Source: Cryptomeria japonica | Taxonomy: Eukaryota > Streptophyta > Pinopsida > Cupressales > Cupressaceae | NCBI RefSeq assembly: GCF_030272615.1 | Contig: NC_081406.1 | Location: 262,598,624-262,662,623 of the forward strand | Direction: 5' to 3' | DNA: 64,000 bases | In this document: piece after piece, positions 50,125-62,614 of the stretch | How positions within the stretch are numbered: the stretch's first letter is position 1 | How the letters are laid out: each line of letters starts with the position of its first letter | The notes under the pieces: generated by a model | Told to the model about the DNA's origin: nothing | What the model saw: only the letters and a program-made list of their open reading frames with translations | Databases searched by the model: none | Translations under genes and position numbers: made by a program

Positions 50125-52703
50125 TCATCTGAGTCCTTATATCCTATTGGAAAAGACATCTTTATCCAACTCTTCAAACAAAGACCAATGAACTGCCTAC
50201 ACAAAACTCCCTGGCCCTATGAACAACATGCACCTTAAACGATATTATATCTAATGGTTGGGTTAGTTTGGGTTTTTCTTTTTGCATTGTATCTCAATTT
50301 GTTCAAAGCATTGCATCACATATAGTTTCTTTTTCAAATGCATCGCATTTGCAAAATTTCTGCATTTATTGCATCACATATAGTTTCTTTTCAAAATTTC
50401 TGCATTTACATATATCAACATCAATAAAACAAGGCAACTTTCTGGAAGTCTATCATTTGTTTGCATTCATGAGAAACAAGGATCATCTCCTTTCTTAGAT
50501 ATTCAGACATGAACTCTTTGAGGTACTAAGGTCATTCATTTTCAACATTACCCTGTGACGATGCTTTACTTATGGTTGGGTAGTGATTTCACTATTTGAG
50601 ACCTGTTAACCCAAAATCTATCAATTGCTATATCTCAAACACATTAATAAAATCTCTAATTCATTCGAGACACCTAGTTGAACATATGACTAGTGAAAAA
50701 TCTAAAATTCTACTTCAGCGCCGTTGTAATTGTCACACCCAAGTAGGTTTAATTACTTACAAGTCAAGGCAAGAAAAAGAAAAAATGATATGTCAAATAT
50801 TCATCACAAGGCAAAAAAATGATATATAACTCAAATATCACGCTACGAGTGCGACACAAATCTTGACTATGGAACATGCAAGTAACTCCATCAGGGCTAT
50901 GAATGCCTGTTGGCAATGGAGCAATATTTGAGAATTTATAGTTTATAACCTCATCGGAGCTCTAAAAGCTTGCTGGCAGCGAGGCTCTATTTGGGATGCT
51001 TTTGAAGTTAGGATAATCCATGTAGCTAGTCATATAGGATGCTAAGGATCTTTAGTGTACACAAGAGCATAAATTAACTCATTTGCACACACATGGGCAA
51101 ACGAAGATCAAAGTTTCAAGAACCAATGGGGAAGTTTTTTACATCTCCATTTGTAAATCCTAGTCACTAAGTGTGTTAATTTAGATGTTCCAAGGGACCT
51201 TAAGGATCGATTGACTGCTTATCTACTAAAGGTTTTGTACCTCCAATTCAATTAGTGTATTATGAAATGCTAAACAAACACAATCATCCTTGTTCGAGTA
51301 GGAAATGCATCCTCTTCATGCATATTGCATTAACATAGGTCATGTCAAAAATTCATTGTCTCCACATGCATTGTGTAGATTATCATGTCATATAGGTCTG
51401 CACACTGGGGGCGTGATTGAAAAAATCCTAAAAATCATAAAAAGTCCTAAAAAAATCCTAAAAATCCTAAAAATCAAATACGATCCCGATAAAATCCAAA
51501 AAAAATTTAAAAAATCATAAAATGTCCTGAAAAAATCAACCAAAAACATTTAAATACGATCTTGAGAAAATACCAAAAACATTAAAAAAAAATAAAATAA
51601 AATAAAAAATCAGTCAAAAACAAAACTTGCAATAAAATTTCTCACACGAATCAAACACCCTAGCAGTTATCTAGCAAACGCTTCGCACAAAGTTAACAAA
51701 GGATACAGCTATCTAGTCAAACATATGCAATCAACTAATCAAGTTGTCTTATCAATCGTATCATATCCATATCAAGTGATCATTATCGTGTCTTAAACAT
51801 AAGAGGATACACTCAAAATTAGACAGGTCAGTCTTAAACAGGGTCCGCAACTTTTTGAGATCAGATAGTATCAACTATCACATCAAGCAACTGAGAACGA
51901 AGGCACAAGATCGGTATAGCTGCTAAATTTTGTCTGGGTCAGTCTTTATCTTTTATCATTTGGCAACAGATTGTGCTCCTATGCTACTCAAGGATGTCCA
52001 CAAGTGACTAGAGAAGTCGGGATGGTCATGATCTTTTTCTTTTTTTGCTATTTGTGGTGTGGACCAATGAAGTTCTGGGGGTAATAGTTCTAGTGGGTGT
52101 CTATATTGGTACATTAATTTGGCAAATATCCTATGCAAAAGTCAAGGATAGTTATGCTTGTGACTATCCCACATACCTCGACCCCTAATGTATTTCCCAA
52201 AATGGAGGGTTTCACTCCTTGTCTGCTACGTGGTTGTTTCTTCAATGAGATATCTTTACATCTTGGTTCCTTATACCTTGATGTGCAAAGCTCCATTGTT
52301 ACATAATAAGGCTCGGTGATGATATATATTGCGCAATAAATAATGACACAGGTTCGTGAATCAATCTTTCTTATTTCATCTCATTTGCTTATTTCTAGTT
52401 TATTGATTCTTTTGTAATCATCTCAATCATTCTCATTTTCTATCATCTAACATCATTCTATTTCATTCTAAGGTTCATTCTCTCATATTCTATCTCAATA
52501 TCATTTTCACATCACCTATCTCTATCTCTAATCAACTAACCACTCTTCTATCTTTCATCTCACATTCTTCTTTTTTCGAGACATCATTCATGTCTTTAAT
52601 GCACAAACAATCTCTCGAGGGGGCATTACACCCTAAGCATCATTGGGGGCATACTGGGGCAATTTTTTGTTTTCTTTGAAACAATGTCGTTCTGACATTG
52701 TCT
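50125..52703. other. Internal non-coding part of the Gypsy-like element
   Basis: There is no ORF of interest. A run of AAAATCCTAAAAATCATAAAA-type repeats lies at 51425-51620. The bases CAATGTCGTTCTGACATTGTC at 52682-52702 form a near-perfect inverted repeat just before the polypurine tract. Confidence 0.55.
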
Positions 52704-52717
52704 CAAAGAGGGGCAAA
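52704..52717 (+). other. Polypurine tract of the Gypsy-like element
   Basis: TCAAAGAGGGGCAAA abuts the 3' LTR, the expected position and composition of the plus-strand primer. Confidence 0.8.
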
Positions 52718-53945
52718 TGTAGACACCTAAAAATGTCTCATTAATTGCATACTAATTATTCCTCCAATTAGTTAAATAATTCTTTAATTCTTTAATTAAG
52801 TTAATTAATCTTATTCTTCTAATTCATATTTCTTCATCTTCCTAATTATTCTATTTTAATTCTATCTTCATTTCATCATTTAAATCATTTTGTAATGTTA
52901 ACTAAATATTATTATTTAATTAATTGTGATTTTTAATCCTCAATTTAGATTATCTTTATTATTTAAATAAATTCATTTTCAATTTCTATCTCTATTCAAT
53001 TAATCATCAACCTTTTTCTAAATATTAATTAAATATTAATTATTTAATTAATTGTGATTTTATTCCTTTAATTTAAATAATCTTTATTATTTAATTAAAT
53101 TCAGTTTCTAAATAATTAAATAGTTTCTTTAAATTATTTAATTAACTAATTGTTTCTTTTAATTTCATTATTCTTCTAATTTCAAATACATGTGCATGAT
53201 TTCAAAAATCAAATTGAATTTCAAAGTCAAGTTCTAAATATATTCAAATAAAAAATTAAATTTTAAAATAAATTCAGTATTTGAATTAAATCTCAAGAAA
53301 AGATTAAATTGAAAATCCAAGTCAAAGTTCAAGCACATGCTAAATTAATTAATTAATTCAATTATCTTTTCAATTCCTATTTCTATCTTTTAGTTAGTTT
53401 TTTGTAAATAGAGCTCTCAATCAACTTTCAATCAGTGAACTATCTCCTCCTCTTTATTTCCTCCAATCACCCATTTTTCATCCTTCAGTCAACTTTTTCT
53501 CAATCAGTTGACTCAATTAATCTATTCAATTTATTTTGTTTCACCTCCAATTCAGTAGTTCAACTATCAATCAACATGTGAGCTCACCTGAGTTCCACCT
53601 CTTGATCAATTTGTTCCACCTCTCAATCAATCATATCCAATTATCTATAAATTGAGCATTCAATTCCTCACAATTCCTCTTAATCACGAACTTTGAATCT
53701 TTGTGTCACTTGCAGGTTGCCAACGCGATATCTGAGAGCCACCATACCATAAAGAGGAGAAGAGCAATGGAAGCTATATATAGTCTTGGAGTAGGGGATT
53801 CTAATTGACAAACTTTATATTCTTATTTCTTGTTTGTTTTGCATTATTCCATTCTCTGTTTGTTTGAATTCCAACTAAGATAGGGATTAGTGATTTCCCT
53901 TTCATTCCTATTTGATTTACATTTAATGAATTTTTACATACGACA
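52718..53945 (+). repeat. 3' LTR of the Gypsy-like element
   Basis: It matches 45292-46559 along its length with substitutions and small indels, and is followed by the CATAT target duplication. Confidence 0.9.
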
Positions 53946-53950
53946 CATAT

Positions 53951-55671
53951 AATCTAAAAAAATATATGCTTAAATTTATTTTAAAAAAATATATACTTAA
54001 AATTAAAAAAATAAATTTAAGCCTAATGTGAATAGGTTAAAAGACAAGAGTTAACTTATTTTATTGGAGTCGGTTATTAAATATTACTTATGCTTGGACT
54101 TTATTTATGGTAGGTGTGATGTGAAGAAGAAATGATTTATTAGTTAGTATTGGCCCATGCCTGGGTATACGGGTGCTTGGGAATAGCTTGTCTAGCATAC
54201 AGATCAAAAAATGCAACGAAACGTGTGCTAAATAATTGCTTTTACCAAGATTTATGCACAGCGAAAGAGACAATTTTACTCAAAGCGGTGAACGGGAACA
54301 TTGCAATGGTGAGTGTGGGCCCATGTTTTCCATGTGCAAACATACGATAAGAATATATACGCACGAAACGAACAATTACTGTCTAGTTGGTGAATATCAG
54401 AGCGGTAAGTGAAGGTAGGTTCGCAATCAACGGTTCAAAGTGTTTGAATCGTCTTGCACTGATATTATAGAATCTCAATTGTTGATGGTAAAATAAAGGA
54501 TATACCTTTGGCGTAAAATATATATAAAATATATATAAATGGTTGTCTTGAAATATAATAAAGGAAATAAACACATTACCTGTAAACGTAATTTCATGAA
54601 ACATAACACATTACCTGTAAACGTAATTTCATGAAACATACTTACTTGAACGTGGTAATTTGATTTTCCATATTCAACATTTCCAAAATAGATAGAAGAA
54701 AGTAAGAATTTTTGTAACTATTTGTCTATTCTTCTCATGAAAAAAATATCAAGCATTTACCTTAATATTTGTAACATCCCCTCTTAAAAACTACTAGAGT
54801 TTGATTTGCTAATACATCTCACAAATGTTGGTTGGGTTTGAATGGCAAGGATTAGTTGTATTAGAATGAGAATTGTTTTATCTGATTGGTGCAAGATGTA
54901 AGCGGCCAAGACAAGTGTCATTATGTGATTGTAGTGCATCTTCCCTTCATAACGTAATTTGACAAAAATTAGTTTTAAATTCTTTGCATTGGGGGTGCAA
55001 TTTGTGATGCCCATTGATGTGAGTTTTCTTGAAGATCAATGAGTACTATTCAAAGACAAATAAACAACCTATACCATTACATGTAGAAGTTGGTTCATAT
55101 GAGTATTCAATCCAAAAGGTAGTAGATGACATATGGTTTCAAGCATGACACCAAAATTTTAAGACATTATTTTTAGATAATGAAGGTAATTCATCTACTA
55201 CAAGAAAAACAATGAATTTAGATAACACTTTTTAACTATCAATCCAGTCTCAAGAAATTGAATTATGGGTTAAATCGATAGTTATTAGTTCTTGTCATGT
55301 TAGGAAGTATTGCAGAGGCAACAATTTTATACAATGATTAATCTCCCTTCCTTTAGCCTATCAAACTAGCAGAATTTTCTATAAAGATTTTTATTTCACT
55401 ATGTGCTCAGACATGTCATGTCGAATGCAAATTATCAGGACACAATTTTTTATTATGGCTCCAAACATTTTAGATGGAGATTCTTTGCAGAGAGCTCGAA
55501 ATGCATGTGAACCTTTCCCCAAATGATTATGGACTTTTACAGATGAGAAAACACTTGAGAAAATAAAATCCCTTAGCGAAAAGTATCCAGGAATCGTGCA
55601 GGATTTTTTTTATATTGTTCAGCAGAAATTGAAGTATGCAATTGAAAATAATATCAATGTCATGTATTTAG

Positions 55672-55702
<31 letters not shown>

Positions 55703-58700
55703 TATTGATATACTATTTCTCATTTCAATAGTAAAATTTGGGTTTACACTTCATTTTATTGCTCGGTAATTGTAGTCCAGTTTTAGGGTATAGACGCTAT
55801 TTTTCATTTGTATCAAATCATGTTCATAACCTCTAGTTTTAGTTTTAATTCATGTTTGCCATTATTTCAGTCTACTTCTTCCATTCAACCAGGGTTTGAA
55901 ATAAAGTTATTTTCTTCACCACCATTCAGTATATTTCTCACTATCCAACAACGTATAATCTCAAACCCCTGTCCCTTTCCATCTGCCCATAACTATTATT
56001 AAGGGAAGGTTGATATGCTTCATCACTTGTGTTTTTTAAATAAAATAGATATGAAAATAAATTTACAACAAAGATATTACTTTGACTACATGATAAAGAA
56101 AAAAGGGAGATTTGTTGGAGGGCCCGAGTTCAAAACCTTAGGAGTTTGGTGTTCTTTGTAGCCTGAGATTATCTCTTTCGTGATCGTCTTGCATACCATG
56201 TCTGGTGATGGATTTGATTCATAGCTCCTCAAACTTATTCGATGCAGTTGAGAATGTAGGGTTTACAATTATTTTGAACTACAATACCTATTTTGGGAGT
56301 TAAAACATCATAGTTGGGTGTTTTTGCTATACACATTAATATGTTAACTTTGTACACTGACATTGTAATTTTATATCTTTGTTTTAATATATATTTATAT
56401 GTTACGTAACAATACACATATCAATATTATGCTTTGTTATTGTACGATTCATTTAGATTGTTTTTTATTCAATTATTTGCCTAAATCTACATACAATTTG
56501 CATTGTCTAGAAAAAGTTTATTGCCTTGAAGAAGACCAATAAAATTACATCTTGCCATGTATGGTAGGCACTAAGTTGCATTGCAACACTTGTTATTATT
56601 AAGTTTTACGATTTTGTTTTGTCTTACGTACGAAGGGATTTTATTGTATTCTATTAATTATCATATATTTTTCTCCAAGGCCTACGGAATTATGTGTAAG
56701 TTAGGTAACACTAAATTTTTGAAATGAATTGAAGCATGTCCTAGCGTGGTAGGTAAAAATGAAGCCTAGAGTAGGACCTTTTAAATCAACTTCCTCAATC
56801 AACAAAGAAATCAAAATATGCTCAAGACACATGAATCCTATTCAATAGCTTATATGACAAAGATGACCAAATTAGAGATGTGATTATTCTTGTCCAAGGA
56901 TGGGACATTCTAGTTCTATTATTATCATAATAATGAACCTATTCTTGTATCTAACATATGAAGATTTGACTTTGGGAAGCTAGTAGTCCCTAATGTACTT
57001 GTGAGTGTGGATCTAATATGTCATATAAAACAAATATAATAGTACCATTGAAACTTTGTTGAACCATGATGATAAGTCAATGCTAATTATAAGTAGAGAA
57101 TTGACAAGAGAAGCCAACTTCAACCTCAACCTTGAGGTATGGATTAGAATTGACTTTGATGTATTGTGATGAGAGTATAGAAAAGGCCTAACTAGAATGA
57201 GACAGAATGTGATAGATGAAATTGAGCCTTTCAACATAGACATATCTGAGGAGAATTTTAGGATGGCATAGATGAAATTGAGCCTTTCACTGTAGAAAGG
57301 GAAGTTCCCCCAGACAACAACAAGAAGACCTTGCAGAAGAGGAAGAGGGGCAACAAGATGAATAAGATCCTCCAAGGGATGATCATGATCAATAGAACGA
57401 ACAAGAAGAACAACATCAGGAAGATGATGATCAATCTCTTAAGGATCAAGATGCCTCTCTTGCAATTGAATTAAGGAAAATTCCTATATGGTTAATCCAA
57501 ACCATTTAGAGAAGGAAAAGGAAGTAAAAAGATCTCAAAGAAGAGGATTATTCTATCTTAAATGAAGCTTTCAATACCCCTACTAGGAAGAAATGGAAAC
57601 CAAGAAGGGTAGCCTCATTAATAATTTATCAACATGAGCACAAAAGGTCCCATATTGCTATCCCAATGGTTGAAAAGACTAAGGAAGATATGTAGCCCCA
57701 AGATTATCAAATTTAGGACGTTGACTTGGGAGTCCAAACAAGGGCTAAAGAAAAGAAACCATTGTAATAAGTTGTGAATATCGTCCTCAAGCATATGCAG
57801 AAGAATGAAATAAAGAAAGAAGAGTTGAAAGCACTTTATCAACTTAAAATATATGTCAACCAGCTGGTAGGTCCTATGGATTCAACCATTCATTCTTTGA
57901 GCCTACAAGCAACATTATCCAAAGAAAGCGGGCTCCAAGATCTAGATGGTTTTCTAGTTGTTGTTGTTGAGCGGAGATAAGAATCAAAAACCTTGGGAGA
58001 ATAAGTAATAAGGAAAGTAATCAATGCTTATCATTCCATTAGTGATTAGCTAAGTCTAATTCAATAATTGTTGCTAGGAGAAAATGGTGATGTTGGAATA
58101 AATGAGAGTATATTAATGTGGGAGAATTGGTTTAGTGCATGGATATGGAACTCCAATTTGTATGAAGTCTTAAAATATTTAGTTGTAAGTTTTTCCTTGG
58201 ATGGTTGCATCAATACTTGTATTTAACTATGAGAATTTCTTATTAATGCAATGTTGGTTTGATAGATTCAATTTAATCATCTAGTGTAACAAAGTGAATT
58301 CAAATTTATAATTTTTTGGTAGTTATATTTCATTTATATTTCTTGTTATCCTATCTCTTATGCAATCTCTTTAATATCTGATTAAATAGAATCATGTTGA
58401 GGAGGCACTTAATTTTGTATTTTCTTATGAGTATGCATGTGATTTGAAATTTGATATTATAAATCTTGCACACTATCTTGTATTAGGAGATTGAATAGGC
58501 TTAGAATTCATTTATTTTAGCTAAATACTTGTACTTACTAGCAAAGGCCCCTTGATAAACATACATGTCAACCAATAAGCCATTTCAAGATGGCCAAGAC
58601 CTAATTAGATAGGAATGTTGGAGTAATTCTATTACTTAAAAAGAGAGGTGATGGACATCCATGAATCACTTAGCATTGGTTGTGCTAACACCACTATCAA

Positions 58701-60300
58701 TAAAACAAAGAATAATTATTTGAAAGATTGGTTTTATATCAATAGGTAATTTCGACAATATTTGCAATAAAACATATGAGCAATTGGTGTGAGTCAAGAT
58801 GCCTCTTAGAAAAGGAGTTGGAAGAGGTAGAGTAGGAGTTTCCATTGTGACAAGAAGACTAGATGTTATAAACTTGTTAGTGTTGTGCAAGTGAAGTTTG
58901 ATGTTGTTTCTGGGCCAATAATTGGTGTGAGTAAAACAAAAGAAAAAAAGTTGGGAGTAGAAGATGTGAACTTGAACTGGTACAAGAGTAGCAATTTGAT
59001 GGAAAAAGTCAAGCATAGAAAACATGCTTCAACAAAAAAAAGTGAAAGGAAGTGGACAACAAGCTAATTAGGAAGAGTGGGTCAAAATTGTAGCACAAGA
59101 GGTGGAAGAGGAGGAAGAAGACTTTGAATGTCTAATTGTAGTAACAATGAATGATCAAGAAAAAGAAGAGGATCATCTCTTAATTGCAGAGGGGATTGTA
59201 AAAAATAAATCTTTGTTTGATGTAGTTAAGAAAAAGGAAGATTTTGAACAACTTATGGAAGAATAAATCCTCATGGAGGATATGGGGTGCCAATTGCTAA
59301 ATCTAAACAAGAGGTGCCCAACAAAAATATGTCCTCTAAAAGGCATGAAAGTAGAGGTGAAAGAAGTGCAAGTGAATGCACATTACAAGGACCTTAAGGA
59401 GTACTAACTAAAGAAGTGAGTGTTGCAGCTAAAAAGGCACCAAATTAAAGGAAGCTAAGAGAACAAAAAGGTAATAATAGGGCACAACTAAAGCCAAGAA
59501 GGGTGAAAATATCTATAAGAATAATATTTTAGGTACAAGAAGAGAATGAATGAAAATATCATATGACGAAGGAACAAAGACTAAGTGTTGGAAAACCAAT
59601 CTTCAAGTGTTTGGAGGGGAAAAAGAAGGGGTTTCTCTCTTTGGTAGAGCAAGACTCATGTTGCAAGAAGAAAAATTTAGCTCAAATGTTGTAAAGAGAG
59701 ATCAAGCGAATGAACTAAATCCCTCCATAATATTTTCATTCTCTGTTGTTGTTATGTTTGCTCGCTTTGTGTTCTAAATCTAAATTAAAACCATATAATT
59801 TTTGTCTTCCAAGTGCATTAAGGATATGTGTTAAATCTAGGTTTTGGTATCAACAACAAGGCTACTCTTAGTTTGGCTCCCTTCCGTTGACTGCATCACC
59901 ATAAATAGGGGGAGTAATGCGATGTTCATTTTTTGATGGAATGATCATATTAGTTATTGGATCTCCTCATATTATTCCTTGTAGATTAGTTTAGATTATA
60001 TTCTACTAATATGAACCACTCAATAAAACTCTTTTTACAAATCTTATGATAATTTGTATTTATATCATCTATTTTTAGAATTATGTATGTTTTTTATAAA
60101 TTAAGCAAGGTTTTGAAAGAACACAGAACCTTTTACATTAATAAAGATGGAACATTATGCATAGTAAGACAACAATGGAATTGTCCAAAAGATAACAACA
60201 AAACAGCAAATGACACAACCAACTAAAGCTTAGATAATCAATTGAAACTATAACCAAAGAACCCAACCAAAATTATGGAGGTTTAAAGAAATGATTTGAG
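53951..60300. other. AT-rich decayed DNA, no gene recognised
   Basis: A 35-bp direct duplication (ACACATTACCTGTAAACGTA...) lies at 54571-54640. Stretches at 55150-55680, 57000-57980 and 58780-59770 contain broken + strand frames with protein-like wording (for example KYPGIVQDFFYIVQQKLKYA near 55580, and an acidic Glu/Asp/Gln-rich block near 57340-57460). Many stops interrupt them and I cannot name a family. They are probably old transposon or gene remnants. (TA)n sits at 55680-55704. Confidence 0.4.
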
Positions 60301-60309
60301 GATTTTTGT

Positions 60310-60438
60310 TTAATTGTAGTACCAGGGTTCTCCCGCAAACTCTTTTTCTTGAGCAAAGCGTTCATCCAAGCCATCAGGAGCTTCGGTAGCAGCAATAGCA
60401 ATAGGTGATCAATAAACCCTAAGAACCCAAGCAGCCAT
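60310..60438 (-). pseudogene. Small ORF with one internal TGA, unknown
   Basis: On the minus strand an ATG at 60438 opens a 43-codon frame that is clean except for a TGA at codon 10 and ends in TAA at 60310. It starts MAAWVLRVY and ends FAGEPWYYN. The wording after the stop (APDGLDERFAQEKEF) looks protein-like rather than random, and might be the last exon or a retrocopy fragment of a small gene. No family is recognised. Chance remains possible at this size. Confidence 0.25.
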
Positions 60439-60572
60439 TAGAACCCGCTATTGATCCCGCTATCCCCCCTACATATTCGAGTGCCTTCATTGCTAGCAAG
60501 CTTATTAATTCATGCATTAATTTACTGCTTAAATGACTAACTATCGTGCATATTCGAGCATAGGAAAAGCAT

Positions 60573-61049
60573 GCTGTAATAGACATGTATGCAAACTGTG
60601 GAAGCCTTGACAAGCGATGCGAACTGGAGAATGCTTCAAAGAAACATGTTCTCATGGAACGCCCTTCTTGCAGGATATCTGCAAAGAGGATTTGTGGAAA
60701 AGGCTTTAAAAACTTGCAAGAAAACGCAATTTGCAGGTGTAAATCTGGGCTCCTCAACCTTTGCTAGCATCCTCAAGCTTTCGAACAGGCTACTCACCCA
60801 TCACAGGATTAAAAAAATAGAGATGTTTTGTCAGATGTAGCGGTTGCAACTGCACTGGTAGACATGTATGCAAAATGTGAAAGCATAGATAAGGCACTTG
60901 AACTGTTTGACAGAATACCCCAAAGAAATGTGTTCTCATGGAATGCGCTGCTTGCAGGATATTCACAAAATGGATTTGTTGAAAAGGCTTCAGAAACTTG
61001 CAACCAAATGTATGACCTAAACAGATCTGAGCATGTCATAATCTTTTGA
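60573..61049 (+). pseudogene. Pentatricopeptide-repeat (PPR) gene fragment
   Basis: PPR proteins bind organellar RNA for editing, splicing or stability. Two successive PLS-type repeats can be read: IDMYANCGSLDK...NMFSWNALLAGY (60573-60690) and LVDMYAKCESIDKALELF then NVFSWNALLAGYSQNGFVEKA (60855-60990). The linker STFASILKLSN is typical for plant organellar PPRs. Frameshifts occur near 60610 and 60825. Neither the N-terminal targeting region nor E/DYW domains are present. It is therefore a short, dead fragment of a much longer gene (usually over 500 codons). Confidence 0.8.
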
Positions 61050-61059
61050 TACACCTTAG

Positions 61060-61670
61060 CCCACGAATCTGTATGACCTGAAATGTTTATAAAATTCCAA
61101 TCATAATTCACACCTACAATCAAATGCATGCAGAAATGATTAACATAATAATTTCTCTAAAGAAAAATGTAAAATTTTAATTCGATTAGACAAGAGTGAC
61201 TGTAGTGATAGATAATATATGGCTTGTAGATGCACACCAGTTTAGGATGATTGATAGTTCAAATTTTCTTCCTTGTGCAAGTCTTAGGTTTAAAATTGAC
61301 ATTAATAAAAATTGTAGAAAATATATTTACATTATAAGAGAGGGCCAAAAAATACATGTGTGAGGCTTGTCAAATATTGAGTAAATAGGTATAAAGATCT
61401 ACAAATCTATGGTTACTCAAAGTTGATAGACAAGTAGGTTAGATCATAATGTGTGTCAAAGAACTTTTAAACGAAAGCATATAAGAATGGCATGTGAAAT
61501 CTATTAGATTTTCAAAAACTAAATATGAAAGTAGACATGAATGTCTTAATTGGAACCAACGAAATTGTAAAGTGGAAAATTGAACCCTAGTGATTCCCCA
61601 CCTAGAAGAGAGAAAGGAAGTCACTAGGATGATTTTCACTTGGGAGATACTTTACATTCAAAAGAGGGGT
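61060..61670. other. Non-coding DNA before the possible LTR
   Basis: There is no gene. The last bases, TTCAAAAGAGGGGT, are purine-rich and could be the polypurine tract of the LTR candidate that follows. Confidence 0.4.
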
Positions 61671-62614
61671 TGAATTCACTAGATCCAAACCCTAGAGCGA
61701 ATAAGGATCTCAAATACTAAGTCGTAATTTCGAATCTGAGCTAATTAGACTGATACGGATCTGCCCTACAAATTTGGAGAAAAGTCGTTGGGACCATGGT
61801 GACAGTGTACATGGTCCTCCACAAAATCCACGAAACGAAAAGGGTTCTCCCGTCTCTGCAAATGAAGCCCAAGCCTGCAATTACAGTTGCGCACCTTCAA
61901 CCTACACATAGAAAAGAGGGGAAGAAGCGTTGTGGATAGGGGTTTGCCTCAGTCAAACCCTGGTTGAGGAATCAACCTTGAAAGAAAGTAATTACAAATG
62001 CTTGAATGTAAACAATGGATATGTATACCTTGTACATCTACAATTTGTCAATGATGATTGCTTTGCTTCTTGAATGTAATCACAAGTGTTGCATGAAATG
62101 GCATGTAACATGACAAAACCCTAACACACACATACTTGCAAATGAATGTTGTAATATTGCTCCAATGGATGAATGAAGAAAACTTGAATGCTTGATGATG
62201 TATATCTTCGCCTATGCTTGCTTATCTCATTCCTTCTTATGCAAATGAGAAAACCAACTCCCTTTTTATACATGCCTCGGAAGATTAATTCATCTCACCA
62301 AAGGCCGACATCAGGGAGATTTGGGATCTTGAAGTGCAGATAGGGCCTGGGGGACCTATCTTGGGGCTACCTTGAGGGCCAAGGGGACCTATCTTGGGGC
62401 CACCCTAAGAGGGTGGGACAAGGGCACCACGCCCAAGTCCTACCCTATCTTGGGGCCTGGACAGGGTCCCGAGGCTATCTCAGGGCTCAAACAGGAAGGG
62501 ATCAAGGGGTGAAAATACAAAAAGAGGTCATGGTCAGAAAGGAGGGTGTCGTCGCCAAGGTGAGGACTTCAAATGTGGTTAAAATTGCAGGAGGTGCAAT
62601 TTTATGACACTACA
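61671..62614 (+). mobile_element. Possible LTR (solo or truncated element)
   Basis: The segment begins TGAATTCACTAG right after AAAAGAGGGGT and ends TTTATGACACTACA, so TG...CA termini plus an adjacent polypurine tract are present. It is more GC-rich than its flanks. Near 62340-62470 the phrase GGACCTATCTTGGGGC(T/C)AC recurs three times. No partner LTR lies in the window, so the boundaries are provisional. Confidence 0.35.

Larger units (their letters stand above)
45292..53945 (+). mobile_element. Complete but pol-less Gypsy-like LTR retrotransposon with CATAT target duplication
   Basis: LTRs of about 1268 bp (45292-46559) and 1228 bp (52718-53945) both start TGTAGACACCTAAAAATG and end TTTTTACATA(T/C)GACA. 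CATAT flanks both sides (45287-45291 and 53946-53950), a perfect 5-bp target duplication. A PBS-like TTTTGGTGAACCCGATGT follows the first LTR and a polypurine tract (AAAGAGGGGCAAA) precedes the second. TGTAGACACC ends and this PPT are typical of the Tat/Athila-like side of Ty3/Gypsy. Internal DNA (6.2 kb) has no protease, RT, RNase H or integrase, only a 527-codon ORF (48295-49878) plus tandem repeats. It fits a LARD-type non-autonomous element. The LTRs differ by indels, for example a longer (TTAA)n stretch in the left copy, so insertion is not recent. Confidence 0.88.

Noticed and set aside
54150-54350. 66-codon ORF beginning MAHAWVYGCLGIACLAYRSK
   Set aside because: It looked protein-like, but it has no recognisable motif and no splice-linked neighbours; left in the unrecognised region.
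57330-57470. Acidic Glu/Asp/Gln-rich stretch as a Copia integrase-RT linker
   Set aside because: The composition is suggestive but no integrase or RT motif is found on either side, and stops interrupt the frame.
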